DNA of 64,000 bases from Boswellia sacra. Taxonomy: Eukaryota > Streptophyta > Magnoliopsida > Sapindales > Burseraceae. The stretch is from positions 868,001 through 932,000 of the forward strand of contig SNVD02015047.1 in NCBI GenBank assembly GCA_013180625.2, given 5' to 3'. Numbering within the stretch: position 1 is the stretch's first letter; each line of letters begins with the position of its first letter. The notes under the pieces are model-generated. The model was not told where the DNA came from and ran no database searches. It saw nothing but the letters and a program-made list of their open reading frames with translations. Made by a program: the position numbers and the translations under genes. Below are positions 21,207 through 33,315 of the stretch, piece after piece.

Positions 21207-22668
21207 CATCGCCCATTAACTTCAGTTACTCCACCATCATGGACATGTACTTGACGGCAAGTTGAGATTAAAAAATGACCCGGAATTTATTAACGAGTGC
21301 ATATACACCGGCAAGCGCTTTTGATTTGTTCCTTGCTTGACAGAGCTAGAAAAAACCCACCAAAACCCGGAAACAAGCTGCGGATAGCCTCCATATGTCC
21401 TTACAAAACTTGAATAAAATTACTAATGGAACTTGCCAACTTGGTCTAGTCCCAAGTGAATTGAAAATGTCACTTGGATTGGGCAACGGTTTCTTACCTA
21501 GTTTGTCATTGACAAATACAGTGGTAAATATTTTTTAAAAGGCTGACTTTTTTTTTTTTTTAACTTAAAGGTTAAGAGTTATTCTATTTCCCCCCGCTAT
21601 CATAATTAAATAACGGCAGGATTATAAAATTCAAAATTTATGTTTAATTACAAAAATATATATATTCAACCATTTTTATTTATAAATCATTCAAATATAA
21701 AAGCAACAAACTTACTTAGTCTAAATACCCTTTATATATAATACAAAAAACACTCTTGAGTAAATCTTTTACCTCCTTTAATCAACTTACTTTTTGTACC
21801 CATAAAAAACCTAGAACATCTACTTTGATTTTCTTCCCTTTACGTTAGTGATTCTTTTTGTTCATAAAAGATTAATTCTTATATTTTCTTTTACTTGTTC
21901 GATAAAAATCTTTGACTTGTGACTGCCAATTGAGGCCTAAAAATCTTTTTGCACTGGCAAAGAAATTCAATAAGCAAATCTGTTTTAAGATTTTATTTGA
22001 AGAATCATTCCATAAGAAAGTGGGGCGGTGAATTGGTTTAGCACTGATCTTCTGTAGTTGTCTGATTGCCCAAAACTAATTCAACCAAGAAACTAATCAC
22101 TGCCCAAAACATGTATTCTATCCGTAGAACTACCGAAACCCGCTTTCGCTGCGTACGCATACCTACACAATAATTTCAAGTTTAAGCAAGTGGAAACATA
22201 TATAGGTGATACACCACAAAGAACCCAACTGCAGCACTTAACTCAAAATTAAACAAAATTTTGTCTGACTTTTGTAATTAATTGATAATTAAATTTTGGC
22301 CTTTCCAGATTTTTATTGTTTATATTTCTCTAATCTAGATTGATTGATATTGAGAAGGAGAATCGGCGTTTCCAAATAAGTCTTATGTTGAAGGAGGTGG
22401 TAAATTTGTAATACTAGCTAAATTGTACTAGAGATATTTTAATGAAACAAGGTATTTTTAGAGAAATAGGTGTTAGATTTATTTTATTTTTATTTTTATT
22501 TATTATTGTTATTATTATTATTTTTACAAATACCTCACCTTTTGTAAAATACAAAATGAGTTGACACGCATCTCGAATCAAATTACAAGAATATATTACA
22601 AGACTAGAGTAGAAGTGAAACATACCCAATCTAAGCACAATATAACCTCTTAAAAGATGTATCTTTCC
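21207..22668. other. Noncoding DNA upstream of the DUF26 gene
   Basis: Nothing recognisable is coded here. The stretch is AT-rich with T-runs near 21550 and a TTATTATTATTATTATT tract near 22500-22520. It ends at the target duplication of hAT copy 2. Confidence 0.5.
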
Positions 22669-23565
22669 TAGGGTTGGGAATCTGGGTTTGTGAATTATAT
22701 TCATATCGTGTCGAACTGTGACATGACAAAGATTGGGCCAATCCGAACACAACCTATTTACTGTTTGTGTTAAGGAGACCTAACCCCTGCATAACCAGAT
22801 TATTAAACAAGTGACACGACACACGAACACGAATAATAAACGGGTTATTTTCGTGTTAGACGCAAATATGACTTATTGAATATTATGACACGTTTAAATA
22901 TTTGACATGTTTATGACATATTTTACAGATATGATTACAACACGTTTAAGTAATGAACACGATTAAACATTACAATTTCTAACCTATTTTATCATTTTTA
23001 AATTAAAAAAGTAATGATAAGAAAATATTCAAAATTTATCTACAGCACAATAAAAAGTTTACTAAATATCAAGTCCCATACAAACTTCATCTACAATTTA
23101 GCTTCAGAAAAAAAAAATCCATTGCATCTCTTTAACTCTTAAGCAAACTACAAAAAATATGTAAAAAAATTAAGGATAGTTCAAGATCATATCAAAATTA
23201 ATAATAATATAATATTAATATTAATGGAAACACAACCTTGAAATTAAACATGTAATAGACATATAATGAATTTTAAAATTAATTTGTATTTTTAATTATG
23301 TCACTTTAAAAATAATCGTGTCAATCCGTGTTAGTCGTGTTGTCATATTTTATTAGTTTTAATCTTGTCATAAATGAGTTTGTATCATAAACGAGTTCGT
23401 ATCATAAACAGATTTATGTCATCTGCGTGTGCAATCCCTCAATCAAAAAACGATACAATTATTTAACGAGTTCAAAATTTCAACCCGAGCACGACCAAAC
23501 ATGATTAAGCAAATCCAAACTCACTAATTTCCATGTCGATGTTGTGTCGAAAATTCCCACCCCTA
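22669..23565. mobile_element. Non-autonomous hAT element, TCGTGT-rich family, copy 2
   Basis: The ends TAGGGTTGGGAAT and ATTCCCACCCCTA form an inverted repeat. They are flanked by the exact 8-bp duplication ATCTTTCC (22661-22668 and 23566-23573). The 897-bp interior shares long blocks with copy 3, for example ATTATGTCACTTTAAAAAT followed by CGTGTCAATCCGTGTTAGTC. It has no coding capacity. Confidence 0.93.
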
Positions 23566-23610
23566 ATCTTTCCATTGTTTCTTTGCCAACAAAACCTAGA
23601 AGCCTAACTT

Positions 23611-23614
<4 letters not shown>

Positions 23615-23641
<27 letters not shown>
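23615..23641. repeat. (TG)n microsatellite
   Basis: About 13 uninterrupted TG units lie just right of hAT copy 2. Confidence 0.9.
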
Positions 23642-23682
23642 TAAAAGAGACAGAAAAGAGAATAAAATAGATAGGGAAGAAA

Positions 23683-24174
23683 CAGGGGCAGAGCCATGTT
23701 CACGCTTGATGTGGCCATGGCCCCCTCTCACGTTGAAAAAAAATATTAAGTTATGTGGTAGTTTCGATTACCTATATGTATAATACATTTAAATTTACCT
23801 TTTTGGCCGCCCCCCCAACCCAATAACTTTGATGAAATAGATCAACCTATGCATATTAGAAATTTTATATTAAGCGGTCCCAACTTTATTTTTTTCATTC
23901 TCTCTCACCGTTCCTTTTTCCAAATTTGTCCTTTTAACAAGTTTTGTTACAATATTTGAATATGGGTAAAATAGAAAATTTAAATTAAATGGTCCCCACT
24001 GTTTTCCCTTTTCTATTCATACTCTAATAATAATTCCTTTTCTTATAATTGTTTATTTTTTTATTTGTCTTACATAATAATATAAAAATTTTTTTATCCA
24101 TTTTTTTGTTGGACAAAAAAAAAAAACAGTTCATGAATTGGTCGCCCTAGACTTTGCATCCTGGATCCACCTTG
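23683..24174. mobile_element. Probable short hAT element (CAGGGGC ends)
   Basis: The left end CAGGGGCAGAGCC is a typical hAT terminus. The right end GGATCCACCTTG gives CAAGGTGGATCC in inverse. The flanks GGAAGAAA and GGAAGGCA agree at six of eight positions. The interior is noncoding. The insertion is old or the borders are a base or two off. Confidence 0.5.
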
Positions 24175-26218
24175 GGAAGGCATGGTGAATGTTGTTTTCT
24201 ATTATTTATATGTGAAGACTTACATATGTATAGTGGAAAAATCAAAGTATATTAGGAAATAAAGTCATTCACAATCAATATATATCCTCACCACCTATAA
24301 TAGAATAATTATAATCTAAAACTTCTATATAAAGTCCTACCACTTCCCCTCAAGTTGGACCATATATTTTTTTAATTCCCAACTTGAAATCAAAGATTAC
24401 AAATAGATACTTAATGACTCTTTTTACTACAATATAAACTTTAGAGTTATTCAACTTAACAATAGTGATGAAGTTTCAAGAGGATTGACAAGAGATGAGG
24501 TAGCCGTCTTGCTCAAGCTTGTAGACAAAAGACCCAACTAGAAAGAGTGAAATTGGAATTACAAGAGATGATGATTTTTTATATGAAGAGATATTTTTTA
24601 CCAAGAATCTTTGGCGAGACTATAAGAGTAGTGGTGACGTTTACCACTGGCCAAAGGTGATGAGGTCGTTTAACAGTAAAGAGGCTATTTATACAGCTTG
24701 ACCATATTAGACCAAAATATGATGATTCATTTAAGCTCATACATGCTTAATAATTTCATTTTCATTGCTTAAACTATCTAAGATATAGCTCAGTAATTGA
24801 AACCTCATTTTGTGATAATGAGACAATTTCTTTTCTACGTTGGTTGGATTTAGCTGACCTAGAGGTAGACTGCCTAATGATGATGATGATGTCGTCTTAG
24901 TTTGACTAAACTTTGTATGACAAATCCAGGTTTTGAGGGTGTTGGGAGATTGAGATAATTGCTGTTAAGCACGAGAACAACTAAAGCCATGCTGGGTTTG
25001 TCAGATAGTTTCTTGGAGACATAGCAACCCAATATGGATGCATGTCATGATTTCAACCATTGAGCCACAACTTCAAGAAAGATCAATCATATGTAATGTT
25101 GTCCCTTCTCTCCATCTCTTCCATGCCTAGAAAATTATAACAAAGTACACAACATTATTATTTTAAGGGAAAATAAATGCTTGCTTTCCTTTTTAAGTAA
25201 AAAAAAAAATTCTTATGTTAGAAAGAGGAACGTTACCATAGTTATTTTGTACTTACAAAGGTTAGAAGGTCTACAGCTTCCTTTTCACTTCCAAAACTAC
25301 TTCTCTTTTGACCAGTTATGATTTCCAAAATCAAAACACGAAAGCTATAGACATCTGACTTAGTTAAGAAGTGACCATGCTTGACATACTCTGGAGCCAT
25401 ATAACCACTACGAATAAGGAATTTTTTGTTAGAACTCTTTCAATTATCCATGTACTTATAATATATATATATATTGAAATTTTAAAATGAATTCTACCAC
25501 AACAGCTAAGCTATATCATTGTTCTTATAGTTATAAAGTTCCCACAATTTTATTTGTATTGTTTCGAGTTTGATCCATATTGAATAATCTTGCCACGCCA
25601 AAATCTAAAATTTTAGGATTCATCTCTGAATCTAACAAAAAGTTACTAGCTTTAAGATCATGATGAATAACTCAAAGTCTAGAATCTTCATGAAGGTAAA
25701 GAAGACCTTGAGCGATGCCTGCTGTAATTTTATAATGCCTTTCCCAGTTCATAAGCTCTCGGTTAATTGGATCAACAAATTTATTATGAACGAAGTTATA
25801 GGATTTAATTTGTATGGATTGTAAGGGTAGAAAACATAAATAGCCAAAATACATAGAATTAGAGGTTGTTGCTTTCATGACATCGATATACAACAGTTCA
25901 TTCTGATTCAAGGAACAGATGTAAAGATCTGCAAAGTAAATTCTAAAATATTTCCGGGCAATCTTTGAAGACATGTTTCTGACATGAAGTTACTAGGAAT
26001 TCGATCTAAAATGGATTCAAAGGTGCAAACATACCAAATATGAAGTGATTGAGGCTTGAGTTAGGCACAAACAAACTTGTACACAAGAATCCTTTCTTTT
26101 CTTTCCAAGCAAAAGCCAAGAAGACTAACCAAATTTCTATGCTGAAGCTTGGCCACCAACAGGACCTCATTCTTAAAATCGTCTTACCCTTGATTTAGAG
26201 TTCATAGGCAGTCTCTTG

Positions 26219-26441
26219 CTGGGACGGAGCCAGAAATTTCATTTTCGGGTAATACATACCTAGATAATTTTGCATGAATTCAAGGCTAAATATTCACTCT
26301 TTACTTATAATTGTGAAATTATTAAAATGTTATAAGTAAAAATGATTACCTTTTAACTCCTTTGATCTCACAACCATCACATCATAATGAATGTCAAGCT
26401 AGTCACTAATTTATATTAAAAATTTAACTAAAATTTTTTAA

Positions 26442-26480
<39 letters not shown>

Positions 26481-26994
26481 TATAAAAAGGATTCGCAACC
26501 TTATTTTTTATATAATTTCTTACATATATTATGAATTATTGTTCATAATTAGAACAATACACACCTATATATTTACACACACCCTTATAAATGATTAGGG
26601 TATGTAATTGCATTATAAGAAGAAATAAAAGAGTTGTCAGAAGTTGATAGTTAGGCATATTCAATCATAAGAGAATTGTTGAATGTGATTATTTGGATTT
26701 TAGATTTGAAAATAAAAGGTTTTTGTAGGAATTTTTTTTTAATTTTTTAAGAGCTAAGTTATGGACTTTAATTAGTTTTATGAAACCTTTAATTTGTTAA
26801 AGATAGAAACATGGTGATGGGTCTTGTTTAAAATATATTGGATTTTAATAGGCTTAAAGAAGGAAATTTGATTCTATGGGATTATAAACAACAGGAGCAA
26901 TGTAGTTATTTTGTAAAATATATATGGACGTTTTGGGAAGTTGAAAAGTTGAGAAGGGGTAACTACCCCTCCTAGGCCTTAATTGCCTTTGTCC
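26219..26994. mobile_element. hAT-like element inside the CRK pseudogene
   Basis: The left end CTGGGACGGAGCCAG and the inverse of the right end (AGGGACAAAGGCA) resemble hAT CAGGGGCGGAGCC ends. Flanks GTCTCTTG and CTCTCTTG agree at seven of eight bases. CRK kinase sequence is continuous across the insertion (VAIKRL to the left, PMNS to the right on the minus strand). The interior holds a TA microsatellite (26449-26476) and no gene. Confidence 0.72.
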
Positions 26995-27132
26995 CTCTCT
27001 TGATAGCTACTTTTGTCCATTGGAAAGCATGCCTTGGCATATTAGAAAGTTTTGTCATCTTCAAGGTGTATAAATCAAATTATTGAATTCGAGCTTACTA
27101 GCATCAAAGAAGCCATCTATGGAAATTCTAAT

Positions 27133-27900
27133 CAAGGAGCGATTTAGGAATTTTTTTCTAGTCCGGCTGACTTTTATTAGAAAAACATTGATAATATGAG
27201 AAAATTTTATTAATAAAAAAAATTAAATTTTTACACCTCAACTAAGGAAAACATAATGAACCTTAACCCTAAAAATTAAAGTAAAAAGATTAAATATTGG
27301 ATTATAATGAATGCCTAAAGTGAGAGATAGGGATTTTTGATATAAAAAATGTAGGAAAAAATCAATTAGTCACCTAGGCTGTATTTATGAACTTGTCAAA
27401 GCTTGATAATGAGTAAAAAATTTCATAAATATTGTTATCAAAGTGCACTATATTATTGAAACAAAATGAAATTTAATTGATTGATGATTACATTCGACTA
27501 AGTAATTAACAAAATATAACATGAACATATAATATATTGAGAAGCGGAAATGAGATATAGGAAGGTGAATTAAGAGAGAAGTGAAATAGAATTAGGAAAG
27601 AGAAAACTACCTGCAGAGACAAGAAATTGAGAAAAGAGAGAGCAATGCTATATATATTGTATATTGAGCAGACATAATCATTACATGTACTAGTATTTAA
27701 TTAGCTAAACACCAAACAAAATTTCTTTTATTCATATAGGTGAAATTTCATATTATTGTAATCATAATTAAATCACTTTTAAGAATAGTATAATTTATGC
27801 TGATTTACGTTAAATTACGTTATATTAATTATTTTGGGGTATTTTGGTAAATTTTTAAAAAAATTCAGCTCGGGCTAGCCCTTTAATGGATGCGCCCCTG
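27133..27900. mobile_element. Non-autonomous hAT element in the CRK pseudogene
   Basis: The exact 8-bp duplication ATTCTAAT (27125-27132 and 27901-27908) surrounds ends CAAGGAGCGATT and GATGCGCCCCTG, which are inverted relatives of the CAGGGGCG type. The 768-bp interior has no ORF of note. The target is the first kinase exon of the CRK pseudogene. Confidence 0.88.
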
Positions 27901-27975
27901 ATTCTAATGGCCTCGAAGTTGAATTGAAAGGACTCCATATTTCTGATTTCTTCGTTGGCTTTAAGTCAACGAGTC

Positions 27976-28808
27976 AACAATAATGATGAAACAGTCCCGT
28001 AGTCTTAGAACATGTCCAATGCTCAAATTTACCCTCAGTTGTTCAAAATGCTTTTTAAGGCCAGGTAAAATGAATAAAAAGTCATTCAATTCCTCTTTTC
28101 AGGTGTAATATAATATGTCTTATATATGATGTTTGAGTGAAAACCCATCTTTTGCTCGTCTAATAGTTCTTCTAAAAATTATATTTTATTTCTATTCAAT
28201 GTATAACTTGTTAAGGCTCCAGGTGAAGGCTAGTATGATAGGTGGAGTGTTTAACCTCTTTATATAATGGATCATCCTATGAAGGATTTAGACAATAATC
28301 TAATTCTAATTCTTTTAAATTTATGTCTATGAATATAATGAAGAAGATAACGACTCTTAAACTTTGCTCAACTTTTTATTATTTGTTATTTCTTTTTAAT
28401 GAAATTGACAAATTACAAAGACTTATTTACTAGACTCAAGCTTAATCCTACTCAAACTATAAATACTAATATTTCTAAAATAAAACAAATAACTAATCCT
28501 AATAAAAAAATATCTAAGAATATTAATCATTCCTCTTACCATGACTTTTAATCTAATTAGGAACAATAAACTCTAATCTTATTTTAACTTAGACTTTAAA
28601 TTCTAAATAAATTCTTAAGCTTTGTTTAAACTTCCAACTTCCCCGTTAAACTAAGCTTAACCATATCAATGACTTTGAACTGCTGCTCAAACATTTACTT
28701 TGCTTGTTGATCTCTTAATGAACCTCTTTTGTCTTCACGAATGTCTTTATATTTTTCTTGAGTATCTTTATAATTACTATGCTCTCTAATCAGCCAAGTA
28801 AACACAAG
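27976..28808. other. Noncoding DNA between CRK pseudogene and LTR
   Basis: AT-rich sequence without recognisable coding or repeat structure. The missing CRK ectodomain would be expected here on the minus strand but I do not see it. Confidence 0.5.
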
Positions 28809-30272
28809 TGACACATTAAAAAATAGGATTATCTCCCAAGTATAGGAGTGCCAAAGTAATAAACCCGGTAAAACAAGGGTCGATCCGCAGGGAAGGGGAT
28901 TTAATAGTACAAATTAAAAGACGAGAGAATAAGATGAATAATGTAAGTAAATAACAAGATAATATTAACAAATAAAATTAACGATATTAGGCGACACAAT
29001 CAACCATTTAATTATAAAGCGAAAATAAAAGGTGGTATAACCAACCATGAAAATAGGTGGTAAAACCTACCACAACAAATGAAAGAACAATTTCATAAAA
29101 TATAAAGCAAAAATAAAAGGTGGTATAACCAACCATGAAAATATGTGGTAAAACCTACCATAGCAAATAAAAGGACAATTTCATAAGCAATTAATAAGAA
29201 TAAATTAAATGTACACGTAAGAGAAATTAACATAATAACAATAAAGGCTAAGGTTAGGGGATTCGCCCTTGATATATCAAATAAAGATTAACCAAATTAT
29301 AATTTAATTGGAATCCACACATCAAGGAGGTTCCAATTGGAAGATATGTTATTTAAGCCCATTCTAGTTATATGAATATATTTATTTCATTACCAATATT
29401 TATACCACTTCTTGTAAGCATCAAACGTGCCAATCACCATATGTTTACAACAAATCAAGGTTCCTAACTAGACTTGTGTTGGTAAGAAAGAATCATACGA
29501 TGTCTAGGAAGGATCTAAGTATTTGATATGCCAAAGATTGTCTACAATGGATTAATACCTCCACTCTACGAGTGCTGTCAAGATTGATTATGAAAATAAA
29601 TATAAAACATATAAAATGAATAACATAAGATTATGATTTTTAAGCACATATTAAAGGGTTAGAAATCTTTATTCTTGTATCAAGGTTTTCACCCTTTCAC
29701 CTTAGCAAAGGAAAAACTAGCAGAACATTATGCAAGAAAGAAAATAAATTGAAAGGAGAAAATGATTAATTATAATATAAAGAGAACAAAAGAAAAGAGA
29801 GAAACACGATACTTTGGCATCGAAAGATTTAGAATTTTGATCACATGTCTCATGAAAGTTGTAGATATTTCTCTCAGATTTCCAAAACATCTTCAATTAT
29901 ATGATTTGGATATATATATCAATAGATATGGTCAAAATACAGAAGCATGGTCAGACTGGGCTGAAACTACAGACGGGTTCATTTTAAGCCCATTTTTGGT
30001 CCACCAAAGGCCAAAATTTCATGATGCTTGTGAAACACACTTTTATAGATAAATTAATCAGATTTCAGAAAATCAACATTTCCACTATTCTAATCTATAA
30101 ATAGGAAGTCATGCCTATTTTATCAAACCTGTATCAAAATTGAAATTAAGGTAAAGCTAATTCAAAAGATGTAAAGACTACAAATACGCTTAAGTTAAGG
30201 AATGTTGTGGCATTATTAGTGCAAAATAATGGATGTAGCTACTATTGATCATACACATTTAAGTGTTCATCA
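28809..30272 (-). repeat. LTR of an Athila-like Gypsy element (3' LTR)
   Basis: On the minus strand the LTR runs from TGATGAACACTTAAATGTG (30272) to ATGTGTCA (28809). It is the inverted, full-length relative of the solo LTR at 46753-48299. It shares the borders and blocks such as CTTGGGAGATAATC, GGGTTTATTACTTTGGCACT and the GGATCGACC box near the end. Sequence just inside (ACGGGGTG) could be the polypurine tract. An 87-bp unit with GGTGGTATAACCAACCATG is tandemly repeated at about 29013-29186. The outer flank ACAAG has no partner at the inner end, so this is one end of a larger element. Confidence 0.8.
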
Positions 30273-31620
30273 CACCCCGTAACCAGCTTATTGCTAGTCC
30301 TCAGCAATTAAATCGTCATTATTCAATAATGATTTATAGAATTTTACATCCAAGGTGATCATTATTATACTTTTCTTGATTCTATCCAAATAAATAAACT
30401 CTCAACACCCCTTTTTTTTTTTAAAATAACTCATATACCCTTTAGCCAAGATATTAATAAACCTTCTTTTTTTTTGTGCTCAGTCGACACATAACTATGA
30501 AGCTTTTTAGAAAAAACCACATCGGTTCTAATTTTTTTCAAGGTTAACACCCTTAGGCAGAAGGCAGTCATTAATTTTTATTTTTATTTTTTTTTTGCAA
30601 CAATGCATCCTTAACCTATGTAATGAGCCTTAGGCTAGTGAATCCTAGACTAGGCGTTACGAGATTAGGTGTTAAGACACTTATTCGAGCTTAAAGACTT
30701 GGGTTGTCGATGCTTTATTTACTTTTTTTTTCCTTTAAATTTATGGATAGTGCAATGCTCGATCTCCTTAAGCTTTCTCCTTAATCCATGTAACAAGCTT
30801 TGGGCAATAGCTCCTAAACTAATTGGTCTTAGTGTATTAGATGTTGAAGCACCCCTCGGGCTTAATTGCTAGAATTAAAGAGGCTACGAAACCAAACTTA
30901 TCCACAATTGCTTTCTCTTTTTTCAGCCTTTTTTTTTCTTTTTTTGACTTTCTCCTTCCTTCAGTTGCTGTCCTAGACAAAATAGAAGAACAAAATATTG
31001 CTACATTTCAACTTGTAACCCACAACCATACATCTAGATATGTGCGTGTGTAAAGAAAGGTTCATAAATACTTGTTTAATGAGTACATGAGCAGCCAGCT
31101 TATTAAATGATAAAGTTATAAGAGTTCATAGATTTGAATAATTCATAGAGAAGTAAATAAGACAATCTCGTTATAAAATTAAAAAATCAAAACTAAATAA
31201 TAACAATTTTAGCTAAGATGAGTCTTCAAAAGTGTAAAATAAAAACAAAATAACAAGTTAGTTAGAATGGGGTTACAAGAGTTCAAAATGGCCCTCTTTA
31301 CTCAACCATTCCTGACCCAAAATGCGTCTCAAGAGGAATTGAACTCCTTACACCACCACTCTAAACAAAATAACAAGTTAGTTAGAATGGGGTTACAAGA
31401 GTTCAAAATTGCCCTCTTTACTTGCTTTTTTTTTATAGGAAGAAAATGTAAGACACACTTATATTTACTATCCTTTCCGTCAACCAAATGAAATGTTTCC
31501 TCAATGTTTAAATATAGGGAGATAAAGTATAGGAGAGATTACCTAAATCTTCAGTTATTCGAAAGAAACGACCTGAAAGACACATAAATAAAATACTACA
31601 AATAAAACAAAAGGCAAGAA
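30273..31620 (-). other. Noncoding 3' internal region of the Athila-like element (inferred)
   Basis: No coding sequence is recognised between the LTR and the LOG pseudogene. T-rich tracts occur near 30410-30490 and 30580. A segment with GTTAGAATGGGGTTACAAG and AGTTCAAAAT is repeated directly at about 31259-31302 and 31379-31421. Assigning it to the retroelement follows from its place between LTR and pol. Confidence 0.4.
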
Positions 31621-31623
31621 ATA

Positions 31624-32275
31624 TTATAAACAGAGTGTCAGATCCAATTTACGCTTTTTGTTGGGTCCCCCTGACCAATTAATTTGAGTTGTCGTCGGGT
31701 TAGGTTTATACTCGACTGTTTGTAATTTGTCAAGTAATTCCTCAACAGTAATGGTAGAAACAATGATCCATCGAGCTGAATGTGAGATAAATTTTTTCTC
31801 CACAGCTTCATCAATAAAATGTAGCAAAGGGTCAAAATTTTTTTTAACATTCAACAAACCTATAGGTGTCTGATGAGGATTCAGTTGGGCCCAATGGGCG
31901 ATTTGAAAAATGTCTTCGAAAGTGCCAAAGCCACCTGGTAAAACTATAAATACATATGAATTGATAAACATATGTGCCATGCGTTCATGCGTAGATAAGA
32001 TCAGTAACTCCTGCCCATTTGTTCACCCAGTGATGTTTTTGACAGTCAAAACTCTAGGAATAACACCTAAAACTTGACTGCCTCCTACAAATGTAGCTGT
32101 TGACACACACCTCGTTAATCTAAGACTATCTCCCCTATAAACCAAATGAATCTTTTTTTTCAGCTAATAGCCTACCAAGATAATTTGCTACTTCTACAAA
32201 CTCTCCACTTTTTCTAGGTTGAGATCCATAAAATACACATATCTTTTGGATTCGACATTTTGGGGTTTCCTCCAT
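31624..32275 (-). pseudogene. LOG (cytokinin-activating phosphoribohydrolase) pseudogene, intronless
   Basis: From an ATG at 32275 the minus strand reads MEETPKCRIQKICVFYGSQP, then FVEVANYLGRLLAEK. After a one-base shift in an A-run (about 32150) it continues LVYRGDSLRLT, GGSQVLGVIPRVLTVKNITG, a stop near 32030, then MAHMFINSYVFIVLPGGFGT and AHWAQLNPHQTPIGLLNV. It ends with FIDEAVEKKFISHSAR and VEELLDKLQT, stopping at 31624. About 215 codons is the usual LOG length. LOG enzymes release free cytokinin from its riboside monophosphate. The PGGxGTxxE motif ends in Asp instead of the catalytic Glu, and the GGG-S-GLMG loop is degraded. Plant LOG genes have several introns, but none is present here, which suggests an RNA-derived copy. 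It lies on the same strand as Athila-like pol and LTR. Confidence 0.85.
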
Positions 32276-32928
32276 GTCTATACAACTCTCTATCTATCTG
32301 TGTGAAGCGAAGAACAAGAGATGTCATATTTGTGGAGTGCAAAAAGAGAGTCTAATATAACACCTATATAGGTTGCTTAGCTGTTTGTTGAAAAAGTTTG
32401 AAAATAAAGCGTAAAAATTCAAAAAAAAAAAAAAGGACAAAGATAAGACAGCATGCATATATAAGTTAACCAAAAGAAAAAGATATAAATAAAAAATGAC
32501 AGCTGTAAAACATAAAGATTCAAAACTGACAGCGCACATGCATATATATAGTAGTTGTGACTATAGCTCACATCTTACTCTTGTTTTACGTCCACAAACG
32601 GCTTAAGCACCTTCTATAAGTTAAGGATATGCTTTCCATCCAATTTTTTTATAAACTGGCGAACATGATCGTTTTGAGTCAAATTCCCAAGACGGTAACG
32701 TGCCTACTCTTCTTAAAATTTTGTTCATAGTTTCAAGATTTCATGCTACACAATTCCGTAAGAATGCGTCTCAAGAGTCAATTGGATATTATCTAAAGAC
32801 TCTTTACTTAGTCCATTCTTGATGAATTGAAGTTTATCCTCTCGATTGTTAGACAAAAATCCCAGGTAGCGGCAACACTAGTTAGAAATCCATCTTGCAC
32901 GTTTGCTACAGACTTGTAATCTTATCGC
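32276..32928. other. Noncoding spacer upstream of LOG pseudogene
   Basis: No clear gene. On the minus strand 32880-32740 gives GFLSNNREDKLQFIKNGLSK and similar in pieces, continuing the unidentified frame at 32929-33156, but I cannot name it. Confidence 0.4.
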
Positions 32929-33156
32929 TCATTGCTTTTTGTCACAAGAGCTTTTTCCTAAACCTGCCATGTGAGGAAGAATACCATATGGAAATTCACA
33001 AGAGAATCGAACCTTTGCTTCAATAAAACATCTTAAATCAGTAGGAATGCCCTTGCACATCAACATCCTTAGTTTTTCTACTTCAGCTTTATAAATTTTA
33101 AGCAAATCATTTTGAGGAAGAGAGGAAAAACGTGTGCAGATTTGAGAGAATGGCAC
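32929..33156 (-). pseudogene. Unidentified frame downstream of Athila-like integrase
   Basis: A 75-codon frame (begins MPFSQICTRFSSLPQNDLLK; includes IEAKVRFSCEFPYGILPHMA). Weak continuation with stops follows toward 32740. Its place after integrase is where an env-like or extra ORF sits in Athila-type elements. I do not recognise it; it could also be another captured fragment. Confidence 0.3.
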
Positions 33157-33315
33157 CCATGTGAAAAAAATGAGAGATAAGAAATGAGTAAGGTGAGCAA
33201 CATTTTTTAGGGAACTAAAAAACTGACTTTAAAAATCACGGAGTATCGTATCCATCACTTGACTAGGAAAAATCAATCCTTAAAAAAGATCGATAAAAGC
33301 AATGGACTCTTTATT

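Larger units (their letters stand above)
24810..27975 (-). pseudogene. CRK (cysteine-rich receptor-like kinase) kinase-domain pseudogene
   Basis: The minus strand holds kinase exons in the right order. They are NEEIRNMESFQFNFEAI (juxtamembrane, about 27960-27905), MLSNGQKVAIKRLPMN (VAIK Lys, split by a hAT), [20 protein letters not shown] and [16 protein letters not shown]. Next come [20 protein letters not shown] and LHEDSRL, then [12 protein letters not shown] (HRD changed to HHD after a stop) and [10 protein letters not shown] (DFG kept). [13 protein letters not shown] and SDVYSF-type subdomains follow, then AWKRWREGTTLHMID and EIMTCIHIGLLCLQE. The end is SMALVVLVLNSNYLNLPTPS. No ectodomain is found upstream. 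Two hAT insertions (27133-27900, 26219-26994), stops and frameshifts make it dead. Confidence 0.88.

Noticed and set aside
22414..22752. 112-codon minus-strand frame at the edge of hAT copy 2
   Set aside because: It crosses the transposon border and a TTATTATT tract; no conserved motif.
19467..27975. A single CRK gene joining the DUF26 frame to the kinase exons
   Set aside because: Both are on the minus strand, but the kinase lies upstream (higher coordinates) of the ectodomain, the wrong order for one transcript.
28809..30272. Solo LTR interpretation for the minus-strand LTR
   Set aside because: No 5-bp duplication (ACAAG versus CACCC), and a polypurine-like stretch plus pol on the same strand lie inward, so it is better read as the 3' LTR of a truncated element.
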